A stretch of DNA of 64,000 bases from Vanilla planifolia (GCA_023846275.1 CM043874.1:28741630-28805629); one strand, 5' to 3'. Positions 53,801 to 64,000 are shown, counted from the first letter of the stretch. A program made the numbers and translations. Notes: generated by a model not told the origin, from the letters alone.

Positions 53801-55481
53801 AGTTAAAGCACGTGTTTGCTTCAAATCAATATTAAGATGGGTAAGATCTGAAAAAAGCATGAGCTGGGGAACGGATACAATTTTGTGTTAGAATGTTCAA
53901 GTTTGTGATGAAATGAACCAGCTGGCAAACACTCAGAACCGTCAAAAGAATCTTGCTAACTGAGGGGAGATGGAGAGCGTGAGGAATTGCAGTTTTTGAA
54001 CCGTTAAAATTTTGAAGTTCTCTTTTTATTTAGTTGGGGTGACCGTGGGTTACTTGGGAGGGTAAGGATTGGTAGGTTGGATGTGTATCCATTTGTCTTC
54101 CTAGTATTCATTTCGTTCCATATCTTGTTAATTCTTTCAGTAGAGAAATTCATTCAGAACTACTTTGTAGACATGATGTTCATTGCCTTTGGCTAGTGTA
54201 ACTTATTTAAGTTCTGTTTGTATTTAGTTGACCTGAGGTGTGGTTGTTGATATCTAGTTGATATTGGTTTTGAACTGGCATAAAATGACGAGGCAAAGGT
54301 GCAGTTTTTAGCTACTATGTGCAACATTTCTGTGTCAATCTAGTTTATGATATCCTCTTTTTGTAATCTGCAGGGGACAATGCGAGATCTTTCAAAAAAC
54401 CTTTCTACACCCCTTCAGAGCCCGCTGCCCAATGTTAAAGAACTGGTGAGCTGCTTATTTGGAGCAAAAACTAAAATAAATTATTATGTTCTTCTTATTC
54501 ATTTTTCACTATGTTCTCTGTTGTTGCAAAGTTTTTTATATTATGGAGATTGCCATAATTGGCTTCAGGTGGCACATGGTGTGGTAACCTTTTGAACCTA
54601 GTAAGAGTAGCAAAAAACAACCTTCTTATTAGATTGACCTAGGACAAAATCGTATTCCATGGCATCATAAAGTTTGCTAGTCTCTGCAGTTCAGATATTG
54701 TTCATGTTGATTTGGAGAACAGATTGTAGAAGAATTACTTGTTTTGTAGTGTATCTTGCATCAAAATAGTGCTTTATTTTAACATTATGCTGTTGTAAAT
54801 TTGCCCAGCTACTTGATTCTCTTAAAAGTGTCTATTTGAAAGTTAAGGTAAGGGGGAAAAAGAGGATGAAAAGGTTCAGTACATTTTCGAAAGAAGATCT
54901 GTATTGCTTATTAGTTTTTATAATTATTTTTTAATGTTTGAAGATACTTTGCAATAGTTGCTTACTATTCTCACCCGAAAGCACCCAATATATCCTAATC
55001 ACGAATCCCTAACCCCAATTATTCGAACACATTAGATAACGTATCTACACTTATGCACCATTTATTAGCTTCTCTAGTACCATCCAATTGTCAAACTTAA
55101 TAATAAAAAATCATTCATGAGTTGAAAAGCCCAGAGTGAGATGGGGATTTCGCCTGTTCATCTTCATAAAACTTTCATCAATTAAGTTAAATAAGCACAG
55201 TAAGTTCTAAATTGTGACAAATGCTTGTATTTATATCTCATTCAGCGTAAAAAAATTGAGGCAGTATAGATAAACACACTAGTATTTAATAGTTTGATCA
55301 GAGTTTTGATGATTAGAGAAATTTATTTGTCTTCACCGGAAATTGTTCAATAATAGTTGGTTCGTCAAATGATAGTTTTCAATCTTCTGACTAAATTTTT
55401 TTTCAACGTTCAAAGGATGACTCTGCAGGAGTAGCAGCTGTGCAGCCTCTTCCAACAGCAAATGGCCATGATATAACATGA
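34856..55481 (+). CDS. TIFY-CCT-GATA transcription factor, ZML type (GATA24/25/28 group)
   Basis: This is a nuclear DNA-binding regulator of the plant ZIM/ZML subgroup of GATA factors. Coding exons: 34856-35260, 35412-35498, 35577-35692, 43909-44037, 50884-50989, 54374-54445, 55416-55481. The joins are GT-AG and the 326-codon frame stays open. Domains: an acidic N terminus; a TIFY domain at about 116-150 ([25 protein letters not shown]); a CCT domain at about 171-210 ([20 protein letters not shown]); and a GATA zinc finger with C247, C250, C271 and C274, a C-x2-C-x20-C-x2-C finger ([25 protein letters not shown]). TLSFQG replaces canonical TIFYxG, which is usual for ZML proteins. The ATG at 34856 (MNENPSP) is the first in frame after the leader. 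Introns 3, 4 and 5 are 8.2, 6.8 and 3.4 kb and full of repeats. GATA24, 25 and 28 cannot be told apart here. Confidence 0.93.
35310..35332. repeat. Poly-A tract in GATA gene intron 1
   Basis: A run of about 23 A residues lies 50 bases after the intron 1 donor. It is a simple-sequence tract. Confidence 0.95.
36240..37460 (-). repeat. Two tandem LTR-plus-primer-site modules (TRIM-like), GATA intron 3
   Basis: Two ~600-bp units lie head to tail with a period of 601-602 bases. For example, CCAGTATTCTCACTAAAAAC occurs at 36285 and 36887. Each unit carries CTCTGATACCA (36331-36341 and 36932-36942), which on the minus strand is TGGTATCAGAG, the initiator-tRNA-Met primer binding site. Each ends in a (TA)n run. 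On the minus strand each unit therefore reads as an LTR-like segment, a primer site, then a short leader. No coding sequence is present. This fits a terminal-repeat retrotransposon in miniature, or an LTR duplicated by recombination. Confidence 0.7.
36838..36862. repeat. (TA)n microsatellite
   Basis: This alternating AT run lies at the boundary between the two tandem LTR-like units. A second one closes the next unit at about 37433-37458. Confidence 0.9.
37459..39390. other. GATA intron 3 segment, probable transposon-derived DNA
   Basis: The stretch from about 37460 to 37790 resembles 52170-52460 in intron 5, as if both had been flanking or internal parts of the same element family. A 93-codon frame at 38325-38606 has no recognisable domain and looks incidental. 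Nothing else is supported. Confidence 0.4.
39391..42030 (-). repeat. Long solo copia LTR in GATA intron 3
   Basis: The segment is the reverse complement of the copia LTR at 59390-61054. The block at 39950-40080 pairs with 60415-60530, 40170-40260 with 60320-60400, 40400-40780 with 59890-60250 and 41170-41300 with 59570-59700. The match at the right end continues into the foldback arm (near 41970 against 59430). The left edge TGTTAGGG at 39391 corresponds to the CA end at 61054. No primer site or gag was found next to it, so it appears to be a solo LTR. It is antisense to the GATA gene. It is longer than its partner because of a (TA)n expansion and an inverted duplication near its right end. 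Confidence 0.75.
41499..41557. repeat. (TA)n microsatellite, about 58 bp
   Basis: This is an uninterrupted alternating TA run inside the solo copia LTR. A second run (about 41806-41842) lies in the loop of the foldback. Confidence 0.95.
41626..42059. repeat. Near-perfect foldback: 182-bp inverted repeat arms with 70-bp loop
   Basis: The left arm (41626-41807) and the right arm (41878-42059) are reverse complements that differ, by my base-by-base reading, at only two or three positions. The loop is 41808-41877, mostly (TA)n. The 76 bases at 41554-41629 also recur directly at 41841-41916 with one mismatch. The arrangement is therefore TA run, D, inverted E, inverted part of D, TA run, D, E. 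This is the pattern left by a template switch. It lies in intron 3 of the GATA gene. Confidence 0.93.
42225..42495 (+). mobile_element. RTE-like LINE 3' end (ORF2 C terminus and TTG tail), GATA intron 3
   Basis: In broken + strand frames the segment reads [15 protein letters not shown], matching the RESRLRWFGHVxRR block near the C terminus of plant LINE ORF2. It then reads [20 protein letters not shown], matching the following KKTWxExIxKDLxxLGL block. It ends with GCCTCACCTAGCATGAATAAA and ACTTGTAGTTGTTGTTG, which resembles the TTG-repeat 3' tail of plant RTE-type LINEs. It is a 5'-truncated, dead insertion in sense orientation. Confidence 0.6.
42450..43120 (+). repeat. Tandem duplication, ~335-bp period, including the LINE tail
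   Basis: CTGGATATTAATCTAAATAT and the following ATGTTATCTAAATCTTTGTT occur at 42661 and 42998. AACTTGTAGTTGTTG and GACTTGTAGTTGTTG occur about 333 bases apart. Each copy starts with a CCTCAC LINE-tail sequence and ends near GATAGTAAA followed by GTTTGTTT. The copies have diverged moderately. Confidence 0.85.
44880..46925. repeat. Dispersed repeat, left copy, GATA intron 4
   Basis: It parallels 48600-50330 in the same orientation. Matching blocks include AAAACTTCAACTCATT with AAAATTTCAACTTATT, GCATAGAAGCCTAATC with GCGTAGAAGCCTAATC, AATCACTCCATGTG with AATCACTTTGTGTT, and TTCATATTAAGCATCTAA with TTCATATTAAGAATCTAT. Neither copy has a recognisable coding domain. The two copies could be LTRs of one element with the ~1.7 kb between them as its interior, or two insertions of one non-autonomous family. 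Confidence 0.6.
45701..46022. repeat. 161-bp tandem duplication within the left dispersed repeat
   Basis: ACAATCAAAGAAAATAATTT followed by GATTGAAATAGGTGGA starts near 45708 and again near 45869. Both units run on through GAGATAACTCTAG, TGCCATCAATG and AAATCACTCCATGTG. The paralogous region near 49400-49560 has only one unit, so the duplication arose after the copies separated. Confidence 0.9.
48600..50330. repeat. Dispersed repeat, right copy, GATA intron 4
   Basis: This is the partner of 44880-46925, in direct orientation about 3.7 kb away. It is more diverged at its left end and has no open frame of note. Confidence 0.6.
51780..52470. repeat. Third, diverged copy of the TRIM-like LTR family, GATA intron 5
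   Basis: The block GTGAATTGATGACATATCCT followed by ATAATGTAAGTAAAAAAG (from about 51932) matches GTGAATCTGTAATATGTTCT followed by ATAATGTAAGTAGAAAAG in the intron 3 units. The next ~250 bases continue the match. The flanking stretch at about 52170-52460 in turn resembles 37460-37790. No primer binding site remains in this copy. Confidence 0.55.
52970..53540. other. Higher-GC island in GATA intron 5, unidentified
   Basis: Compared with its very AT-rich surroundings this stretch is clearly richer in G and C. It carries a 93-codon + frame (53148-53429) and a 101-codon - frame (53283-52978). Neither translation resembles a known domain. The + frame has no plausible plant start context or splice partners. 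It may be a fragment of an LTR or a captured gene piece. Confidence 0.35.
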
Positions 55482-55760
55482 CATATTCACCCGGATCTGC
55501 TCTCAGGTGCCTGCATTGTTGTATGTACAATAGCTAAACGAGTACGTGTAGGATGTTTAGATGTGCTGTGTTTGAGTTTGGTTGATCGTATCATGTTATG
55601 GCTCGCAACAAGGGCTCATTCCATTCATAAATTGTTAGGGGTAGAGCCCATCTTGTAGCATTGCCTATTTAATGTGTTGGTTTTCTTGCTCCTCAGTCTT
55701 CATGTCCTTATTTTCCCTTTGAAATTTGTTTCTTATGGGAAGCCAGTAATAGAAATAATG
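55482..55760 (+). other. Presumed 3' UTR of the GATA gene
   Basis: The ~280 bases after the stop codon keep a mixed composition and are T/G-rich, with TTGTTAGGGGTAGAGCCC and TAATAGAAATAATGAATTG (a possible polyadenylation signal) near 55747. The end point is a guess. Confidence 0.4.
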
Positions 55761-58700
55761 AATTGTGAGAAAAACCACATCTGGTAACTAATCCTTTGTT
55801 CATATGATCCACATCAATGCATCATTGTCTTTCTTCTCCAATATCTGCTGAAAACCACAGTTCATTGTTGTTTTTTTTGATAGAGCTGCTGTATAATACT
55901 GTAGCTGAGCTATAACCTTCTTGGGATTCATCTTGAAGCTAACTTAAATCATTTTATGAAAGCAATACTTACAAGGTTCCATCAGCTTGGAATTAAACGC
56001 AAATGATACGTTGGGTTGAATCTAATTATATGCAAGTTCAATTTGTTGAATTTTAGTTTCTGTTTTGTTAGAATTAATTATTTTATGTAATTAAAATTTG
56101 TTATTTTTATATAGAAAGATGTATTTTGTCGTTCTATTTATATGGCTTTTGAGTTCTTTTGATCAGATCAGTGAAAAATTCGTGCCTGTGTAGTTCCGTG
56201 TAAAGATCAATAGAAATTTGTTTAATTTGGCGGTCAATGAATGTGTATTATGCTCTGAGTTAAATAAAAAAAAATAAAAAAAAATGGCACAAAAGTAAAT
56301 CTCATTAAAAAAATATATATTTTTTAATGTTTTGCATTTTTGTTATCGTAAACACAAACCAATTGAAATGATTTTTTTTCCTGAGATTTGCAATTTGATT
56401 TTGCATGGATTTGAAAAATCCAAATGAGACTTTTTTAATTTTTTTTTACTAATGACAAAAAAAAATCCAATTTTTTACATTTTAAATCAACAAAAATTAC
56501 ACTAATAGTACAATATGATAGGTTTATCGTACAATACAACTAAGTTATTATATATATAATATAGTAAAATAGAGTGTGCAATCATACTCGTAAGTATTAT
56601 TATCAAGTTGATTATATGATATGATATGATATTTATTTTTATATAATATGACTTGTATTTAGACTAACCATGTAAAATGTTATCAAAACCAGAAACTTTT
56701 GTATAATACAACACACAACTATTATATAAGTACAATTAATTTGTGATTTAAGCAACTTAAGTGAAAGAAAAACTAAAAACTTTCATACAATACTATTTAT
56801 GGTCGTCATATAGTATTATTGTTTAGTGAACTAAACAATATAAATGAAGTAAAAACTAAAGAGTTTTGTATAGTATGATGTCTTGTTATACAAGTATGAT
56901 TATTTAGTGAACTTAGTAATTTTAATGAAACAAAGATAAAACTTTTTTGTGAAGTAAAATTGTCTTATCATACAAGTATAATCATGCATCCATGATTAAT
57001 TAAGGTTAGAAAAAAAGAACTAGAGAATTTTATACAATGTGATGTATATGATATATTATGTTAAATTATGAGAACTAATAACACTAAGAAAAAGAATTGT
57101 TATATAATGAGATGTATTGAATGAATGGTTCATTCATGACTATCATGCAACATTAGTGTACCTCTTGGTCATTACATAGTTTGTTTGATGACACAAAAAC
57201 CATAGTATTGTTATTACTAATGCTTTTTATTTAAATATTTTTAGAACATGTATCTTAAGATTAAACATGTCTAATCAAATGGAAATTATTGACCAAATGT
57301 TCATAAAAAAATCTAAAAGTAAAGATAAATTAAGAAGTCTTAGTGACTTTGCTCATGCTTGTCTCAACTTACAAATCAGGAGATTATTGTTCTAGCTTTT
57401 GGTGGAATGTTGCCTATTGGAGCTTATCTTTAACCATTTATTTTTATTAGAATTATTAAACTTGCCATGTCAATTGATATTGCACATAGGTGCATTATAC
57501 TACTTATGCATGTTGAATTTATGTGATCATAAGGCATGCATTTTATACATATTTACATACATATAAATATGCAAGAATAAACATTGATTACATAGGTTTG
57601 CATGTGCTAATTCATAAACTTTTATAGTTTGTAAAATGATTTAAGAAATACATTATTTGTATTATCCATATTTATATGTTTTAATTATCATATAATATGA
57701 TATGTGCTCTATGACATTGGATAGTACATTAATTAGGTGTGATCCTGAGAGATTTGCATAATTACACTGTTCATACTGATATGATATTCTTATCATACCA
57801 GTATCTTAAAAGGTTACTTGAGAAGTATGGGTTTAGCTGTGGAATATTAGAATTTCATACAGTACAATACTATATTTTGTACAGTAAGGTTCAGTCATTG
57901 GCGGATCAAATTGAGTAATTAAGCGTGAGCACTAAAATGATAGTTTCATATAATTATGATAAGTTCTTCAAATTTGTACATGCACATTATATTTTTCATA
58001 CAAGTATGATCAATCTAAACAAATGAGACCTAGTTTAGGACTTCAAAAAATTCTACACAAATTTCTATCGTAGTATTATAATATTAATATCATATTAATA
58101 TGATATTTACTTACTCGAGACATTGGTTTGAAGACTCAACTATTTATTATGTAGATATTTCATATTAGTATGAATAACTTATCATATAAATATGTTCATT
58201 TTTTTATTAGTAATATGAGTTTTTCATATATGTTTTACCATACAATCTTGCATTTTACAATATTTTTTGTAAAGCTCAAAAATTTGCTTAGGTAGATTTA
58301 TTCTAGTCGTATAATATGATGTGTTAATTATATAAGTACGATGCCTTAAAGATGTAAAAATGAACTGAATGGATAGATGTGTCATGTGATTTGAGTCTAA
58401 TATAAATTGTCTTGTATGATCATGCAATCATAATAGTATAATCAATATCATGAGATCATAATAACTAGTTCAATTGTTTTGAGAATGATATTTTAGTTGT
58501 TATAACTTCTTGATTTATATATAGATTATTGATTAATGTAAACGAAGTAAGTTTGAACAAGAAAAAGCTAATGGCTAAATTAAAAAGTTATTTTAGAAGC
58601 AAAATAATTCAAGAGTTGTTGAATTTTCATAATAGTGAAAAAATATTCTCTCTATTATTGTTATTGCTCTATCATGAACATCTCTACATCAATCTTACAT

Positions 58701-59389
58701 CTAGTAAATCAAAGCTATGCATTTTGATTGGTAACATCCATATACTTCATTTTAGACATTATGCTATATATTTTTCATGAGCGAATGACATAAGATTTTA
58801 TTATATTACTTTAAATAAGTGTTGTAACATATGTATAAGCTATGTTGTCCTCTTTTGAGAATGCTAACCCCTACCTATCTATAGAAAAAAGGAAGTAGAT
58901 TTGTGTTAGGTTGACCCCTATTAATTATGACAAAACTAAGTGTATATTGCTTTTTAGGTCAACAAAGACAAAATGAGAGTAGTTTATAGTGTTATCATAA
59001 CCATTTTACAAAAGGTGGTTGTAGATTCAAGTTTGGATCAAACCACATAAAAATCTCTTTGAGGTCTCATATGTGGTTTTGTTTATTTATGATTATTGTT
59101 ACTTATTTAGTACTCACACAAAGTTTTAACAAAAATAAATAATAATTCTTAAAACTTGGTTATAATAGTTATTAAGATTAACAAGAAATTTGTATTGCTT
59201 CAATTTTGAGATAATTCTAGTTAAGATTAAACAAAGTCTTTGATACACAATACTTGAATATTTTAATTTGGGTGAATTTAGTTTGAGCAAGAAAATTCTT
59301 TTTTTGAATGATAGATTTGATTTAAGAAAACATTTGAGCTATTAAAATTAAATTATTTATTATATTTATTTAATTCACTCCCTTGTCTA
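55761..59389. other. AT-rich intergenic DNA, no gene seen
   Basis: No coding domain was found on either strand. An 83-codon frame at 58529-58780 shows no recognisable feature and sits in very AT-rich DNA, so it is taken as chance. The stretch includes a degenerate repeat array. Confidence 0.55.
56680..57120. repeat. Degenerate tandem array, ~80-85 bp period
   Basis: Variants of a unit containing ACTTTTGTATAATA, then TATACAAGTATGATTA, then TTTAGTGAACT and a purine-rich AATGAAGTAAAAACTAAA recur from about 56692, 56777, 56861, 56938, 57023 and 57090. The copies have diverged strongly. Similar words (TCATACAGTACAATACT near 57856, CATACAAGTATGATC near 57997) are scattered further right, which suggests a formerly longer array. 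Confidence 0.6.
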
Positions 59390-61054
59390 TGAACATTATA
59401 CTCCTATTATTTTTGAAGTAAAAATAGGTATACGAATCTCATAAGAGGAGGATAAATTATAAATTTTAAAATAATTTTTTCTATTTTTTATTGTATTTTT
59501 AAAAAAATTCTTTAAAACATAATTTTATGCTTGTAAAAAATCTTGATTTTACAACTTAAAATTTTTTCGTACAATTCACCTTCAACCTACTAGCTTTGTT
59601 CAATTATAACCTGGGTTTTGTGAGCTCAACCACAACTTAATTTTTATAAGGTCAAGCTAAACTAGGGCTTTCATAAATGTTAGGCTGCCCAACTCTAAAG
59701 AAAAAAGAAAAATTGTGCTTTTATGCTTATTTATTAATGAAACAAGGCATAAAATTTTAGTAATAACCGTTAGAAAGTCAAGTAAAAATTGTTTGAAAAA
59801 TTATTGTCAAACTACTTGAAGTGCTTTTTTAAATAGCTTAAAAATTATTCTAAAATGGCTGCATGCAATCACAGATATAACAGTAGTTAATGAGCCATTA
59901 GGTAAGATCGACTAGAGTCATTAGATCAAATTGGAGAAGTTCTTGACTATTAGATTAAAAGAAATAAAAGCAAAGGATTTATGAATGGTTGGATCAAAGC
60001 AAATTAGATCTGGGCCATCTGATTAATTTGAATAAGGTCTGGATCATTTGATTACTCAACGATAAAATAAAAAATGATCGTAGCTGTAAGATTCAAACTA
60101 GATAATTCAGATCTACATGATTCGATGACAAATATTTCAAAAGATAGAAACAATAAAGGTCGTTCGATTAAGTTGAATGTTATCTTATTTGTCCTATTAG
60201 AGCACCAAAGCAAAGGTTACAGGCAGGTGAGTTTGTAGCCATCTGATTAGTGATCAGATGGTCAAAATTTTCTCATTCTTTAGGCAGAGAGGTGGTGATG
60301 ACTTTAGTCCCACATTATATGAATTGAAAAGATTGTACAATTCATAATGCTTTGCATGGGTATTATATGCAAGTCTAATTGAGGTTGGCTCCCCCTTGTG
60401 CTTGGGATTTCATTACCTAGGAATACTCGATCCTTTGCCTTACCCAATCTGGTTTTGGATTGCACTATCACTAAGATCAGGCTTGGCCTGATTTGGTTTT
60501 AGTTGTCTCTTAACACAAGGCTTGCAAGTACCCCTTTGGGTTTGCTCGGCCTGAGAGCTTTTCACTTGGGCACAAGCTTGAGATGTGATAATAAATTTTT
60601 TTAATTATAAAATTTTAACAGAATTTTTTTTAAGTTTAACAAAAGTTAAATAATTAACATAATATGAAATTTGGCAAATACACATAAGCATAATTTAACC
60701 AAAAAAAAGTATTTGAGGGATTAAAAAATAGAATCCTACTTTTTTACTAAATCAAAAAGATGATTAAATAATTAAATTCTTGAATAGGATTTGAAATTAA
60801 TACAAATAGAGAGTGTTTTATAATCAACAAGCTAATATTCTATTTCATAGTAAAAAAATCTTATCAAAGGGATGTGCATGTCTTTAATCCTTAAAGTTTG
60901 TTGAATACTCCAATATGCTTTAAAGACTACTAATTTATTATCTTTAAAAGTGTATGACTTGTTCATTAAAATTAAACCTATTTTATATTAAACAAATTTA
61001 TTTGAATAAAATATTAAATATTTATAGCTTGACTTACCAAACACAAAGGTGACA
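59390..61054 (+). repeat. 5' LTR of a Ty1/copia element
   Basis: It is homologous, in inverted orientation, to the solo LTR in GATA intron 3. It ends in GACA just before a primer binding site and a copia gag, which fixes orientation and identity. At about 1.66 kb it is long for a copia LTR. The outer edge is approximate. Confidence 0.7.
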
Positions 61055-61070
61055 TAATAGTTTTAATAAG

Positions 61071-61082
61071 TGGTATTAGAGT
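61071..61082 (+). other. Primer binding site of the copia element
   Basis: TGGTATTAGAGT matches the initiator-tRNA-Met primer site TGGTATCAGAGC at 10 of 12 positions. It lies 16 bases after the LTR end, a little further than usual. Confidence 0.65.
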
Positions 61083-61109
61083 AAGGTTGATTCATATGAT
61101 GTAATTCTC

Positions 61110-62620
61110 ATAATAACTTTCTCATGATGTCTCACAACATGGTGCTAATCATGTTATTCTTGAGCAAGAGGGTTCTTTAGTTCATCCACCACTTCTCAAA
61201 GGTGAATTTTATTTGAACTAGAGAAATCGTATGCAAATTTTTCTCAAATCAATCAATTTGAAAATTTGGGAAATAGTTAAAAATGAATTTGAATTTCTCA
61301 AGAAAAGGGTTGGTAATACTTTGGTTAGAAAGGTATTAAGTAAACTTTCCTCTTAAGAAAAACATAAAGTTCAACTTAATGCTAAATATTTGAACATTCT
61401 TCTTTATGATTTATCAATCATAAAAGTTAATAAAGTAATGAGCCTTAATGCCACACATGATGTTTAGTTGGAACTTGAAGTGACATATAATGGAATCACT
61501 CAAGTTAAGCAGTCCAAGGTTAATCTTCTTATGTATTAGTATGAGTTATTTCATATAGATAATAATAAGACCATTAAAATTATGTTCATAAAATTTACTA
61601 ATATTATGAATGATCTTTCTAATCTTGATAGAGATTTTTCTAATATGAAATAGGTGAAAAACATTTTATGTGTGTTGCTTAAGGAGTTTGTTCCCTTGAT
61701 AACCTCCATCAAAGCATCCAAATATTTGGACTATCTCTCCTTCGATGAGCTTCTTAGAGAACCCTTAAATCATTTAATGTATCTAGCAAGGAGAAGAAAT
61801 GACATCTTAGCCCAAGATCTAGCCTTAAGAGTTGCATCATCTACATCTGAGGATGAATCCTCTTGTAGCAATGAAGCATAATTCATTGTTAATAGTCTAA
61901 TCAAAATACTCAAAAAGTGTGTTGCAAGAAAATTTGAATGAAAAAGAAGAAGGATGGTAAATCACATTGTTATGAATGCAATGACATTAGACACTACTAA
62001 CCAAAGTGTCTAGATTTGTTTAAGAAGAACAAAAATGCAGAAAGAAAGAAAAAGGTCATGATTGCTACTTGGGCAAACTCAGACTCATCTTTTACATCTT
62101 CAAGCTATAAGGAGAATGGAGAGAAGAATTTGGTTTGCCTTTCAGCCAAGAAAGTTTCTTCTCCATGACTTTTGGAAGAAAGGGAAAAAAGTCTGATGTC
62201 TTATGGCTCATCATAAAGTATCATCTGGAAATGAAGACAATGAGGTATAAAAACTCTCCTATAATGAATTAGAAAGTTGCTTACTTGAACTAGTTGAAAT
62301 TACCAATTTGATTTCTAAGAAATATAGAAGTCTAAAAAAAATTAACATAAAGCATGTTTAAGTTCTTGTGATGATTTAAAATAAAAGAATGAGAACCTTT
62401 ACATGATTTACTATATTTTAAAGATGAGCTTGCAAAACTTTGTTCATTGAATGCAAATGATAAACTTATCTTTAATCAATTTAAAAAATTACACTCAAGT
62501 TGTATTAATTATCATTGCTTTCATAGAAAAATTATTATTCAAAACAATAAGCTCATGTTGAAGTTTCTTCTTATACTTCATCAATCATTTGCAATTATTA
62601 TATAAAAAATGTCATGTTTC
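61110..62620 (+). mobile_element. Decayed Ty1/copia gag
   Basis: The + strand frame from about 61130 reads PPLLKGEFYLN, then RNRMQIFLKS, then KIWEIVKN. This is the start of the copia Gag (UBN2) domain, with a stop replacing the conserved tryptophan of NW. It continues through KNILCVLLKEFVPLITSIKA and DELLREPLNHLM to about 61880. After a frameshift, a zinc knuckle appears at about 61968-62010: C-YE-C-NDIR-H-Y(stop)PK-C, the CX2CX4HX4C spacing with one stop. A lysine run, MIATWANSDSS and a coiled-coil-like tail follow. The gene is dead, with several stops and at least one frameshift. Confidence 0.8.
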
Positions 62621-64000
62621 TAAGTTTTGTAAGGTTAGATTGAATGTGCATTCTAAGCACCTTAGCTCTATATGGATTGAAAAGAACAAAAGTAATGTAC
62701 ATAGTATTGATTGAATCAAATAATTATAGAATTAGTTGGCCTATGAGACAAGAGAAAGTTATTAGTGAAACTCATATGAATCTAAGTTAAAGAATAAAGA
62801 ATTATGACTAAAAGGATTTGAGCCAAACTTGTGATAACTTTGGATATGCTAATGGATTTTATTAAGACTCCCAAATTAAGAAAAAGATAAAAACTAGAAA
62901 TATACATGAAAAACGTGATAAAGAATGATTACCATAGATAAACTTGATAAAGAATGATTACCTCAGATGGTAAAGTTGGATTTTTGTGGATGCACCAAAG
63001 CACTTGTTAGAGTGTTGCATGTTTATTGAGGACTCTTGTAAACTTATGCGATAGCCCTATGTAACTAAACTTTCTTATAGAGGAGTGCTAGAATTGCATC
63101 AAGAATCTTACGGGCTTAAAGGGAGTACAAAATTATTAGTAGGTCTCTAAGCATTCTCTAGGTTGATATGGTTCTGTTGAGACTTACCAAGCCTTGATGA
63201 ATATGAGATATGGGTGGTGGTTATCATTTTATGTATTGGCTTAACTTGGTAGGTTATAATTCTTTATTGAGTCATTTGGTATGTCAATAATTTTATTAGT
63301 AGAACTTGAAGAATTCTTATTGAGCTTAGATCACCCCTTCTCCTTTATCATCTACAAGTGTAGGAAATTAATTGTTAAATTAGAGGTGTTAGAGTTAGCA
63401 CCTTAGCATATTATTCTTCGATCAACATCTTATGATGTCATAGTTATAGTACAATTTATTTTTGGAATTGTTATTTAGTATATTATACATTAAACTATAT
63501 TAGACTCTCTATATTATATTTAGATTTTTGTAGTCTATTTTATGTGTTATAAACTTGGTTCTTGGATGTCTTTTAGATCATGTGGATATTTATAAATATC
63601 ATGGATCGCATGGATATGCTTCTTTATTGGTTGTAGGTTGCTTTGGTATTTGTATATGCTAGTGTACATTGGTAGATTACTTAACCTAGGATAAACCAAC
63701 TTCTAAAGCAATTGGGTGGCTAATTGAGATGGAGACATGATTCACTTTAAGAGGCATACCATGAGCATGGTGATTAGATTGGGAGACATGATCCTTAATT
63801 TGAATGTCAAGCTCAAGAAATAAAAGGTGATAAGCTAAGTACTCTAACTAGCACATATGTCTAATTAACTAAAAAGAATTTTGCAAAAAGTAAGGTGTGA
63901 TAATAGGTGTGATATCTAAATAGGTTAGGATATCTTAGATAATTGAATTAAAGTTTGGAAAAAAAAACTTAGGATACCCATACAATTATTGGTAACCCTA
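62621..64000 (+). other. Probable continuation of the copia element, not resolved
   Basis: Downstream of gag one expects protease and integrase. I see only weak hints (WIEKNKSNVHSID near 62670) and no clear domain before the window ends. The 3' LTR is not in view. The part from about 63360 on shows nothing recognisable. Confidence 0.35.

Overview
This window is nuclear DNA from a flowering plant. It is very AT-rich, has GT-AG introns of up to 8 kb, and is full of decayed plant-type Ty3/gypsy, Ty1/copia and LINE elements. The two genes also have clear plant relatives. I cannot name the species.

Only two intact protein-coding genes are supported, both on the + strand. (1) 20273-32817: RIO2, an atypical protein kinase/ATPase of late 40S ribosome maturation, with 13 coding exons and 471 codons. 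(2) 34856-55481: a TIFY-CCT-GATA transcription factor of the ZML type (GATA24/25/28 group), with 7 coding exons and 326 codons spread over 20.6 kb. About 2 kb separate them. All splice junctions were placed by hand: every intron is GT-AG and both reading frames stay open across the joins. The genes share no obvious pathway. RIO2 is housekeeping and the GATA factor is regulatory.

Layout: 1-1654, AT-rich with no gene. 1655-7646, a decayed Ty3/gypsy element (+) with both LTRs. 8950-9700, a decayed copia gag (-). 10509-17250, a second decayed Ty3/gypsy element (-) with both LTRs. 17251-20000, no gene. 20010-32817, RIO2, whose introns carry a solo LTR related to the first gypsy element, an antisense L1-type LINE reverse transcriptase and a possible antisense copia gag. 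32818-34450, intergenic. 34450-55750, the GATA gene. Its introns hold two tandem LTR-plus-primer-binding-site modules, a long solo copia LTR with a near-perfect foldback, the 3' end of an RTE-like LINE, and several duplications. 55750-59390, AT-rich with degenerate ~80-85 bp repeats. 59390-64000, a decayed copia element (+) with a 5' LTR, a primer binding site and gag, running towards the window end.

Most short open frames in the window are chance frames or transposon debris. I found no tRNA, rRNA, CRISPR array or new gene system. The most notable structure is the ~180 bp foldback at 41626-42059, which looks like a recent template-switch event inside a solo LTR.
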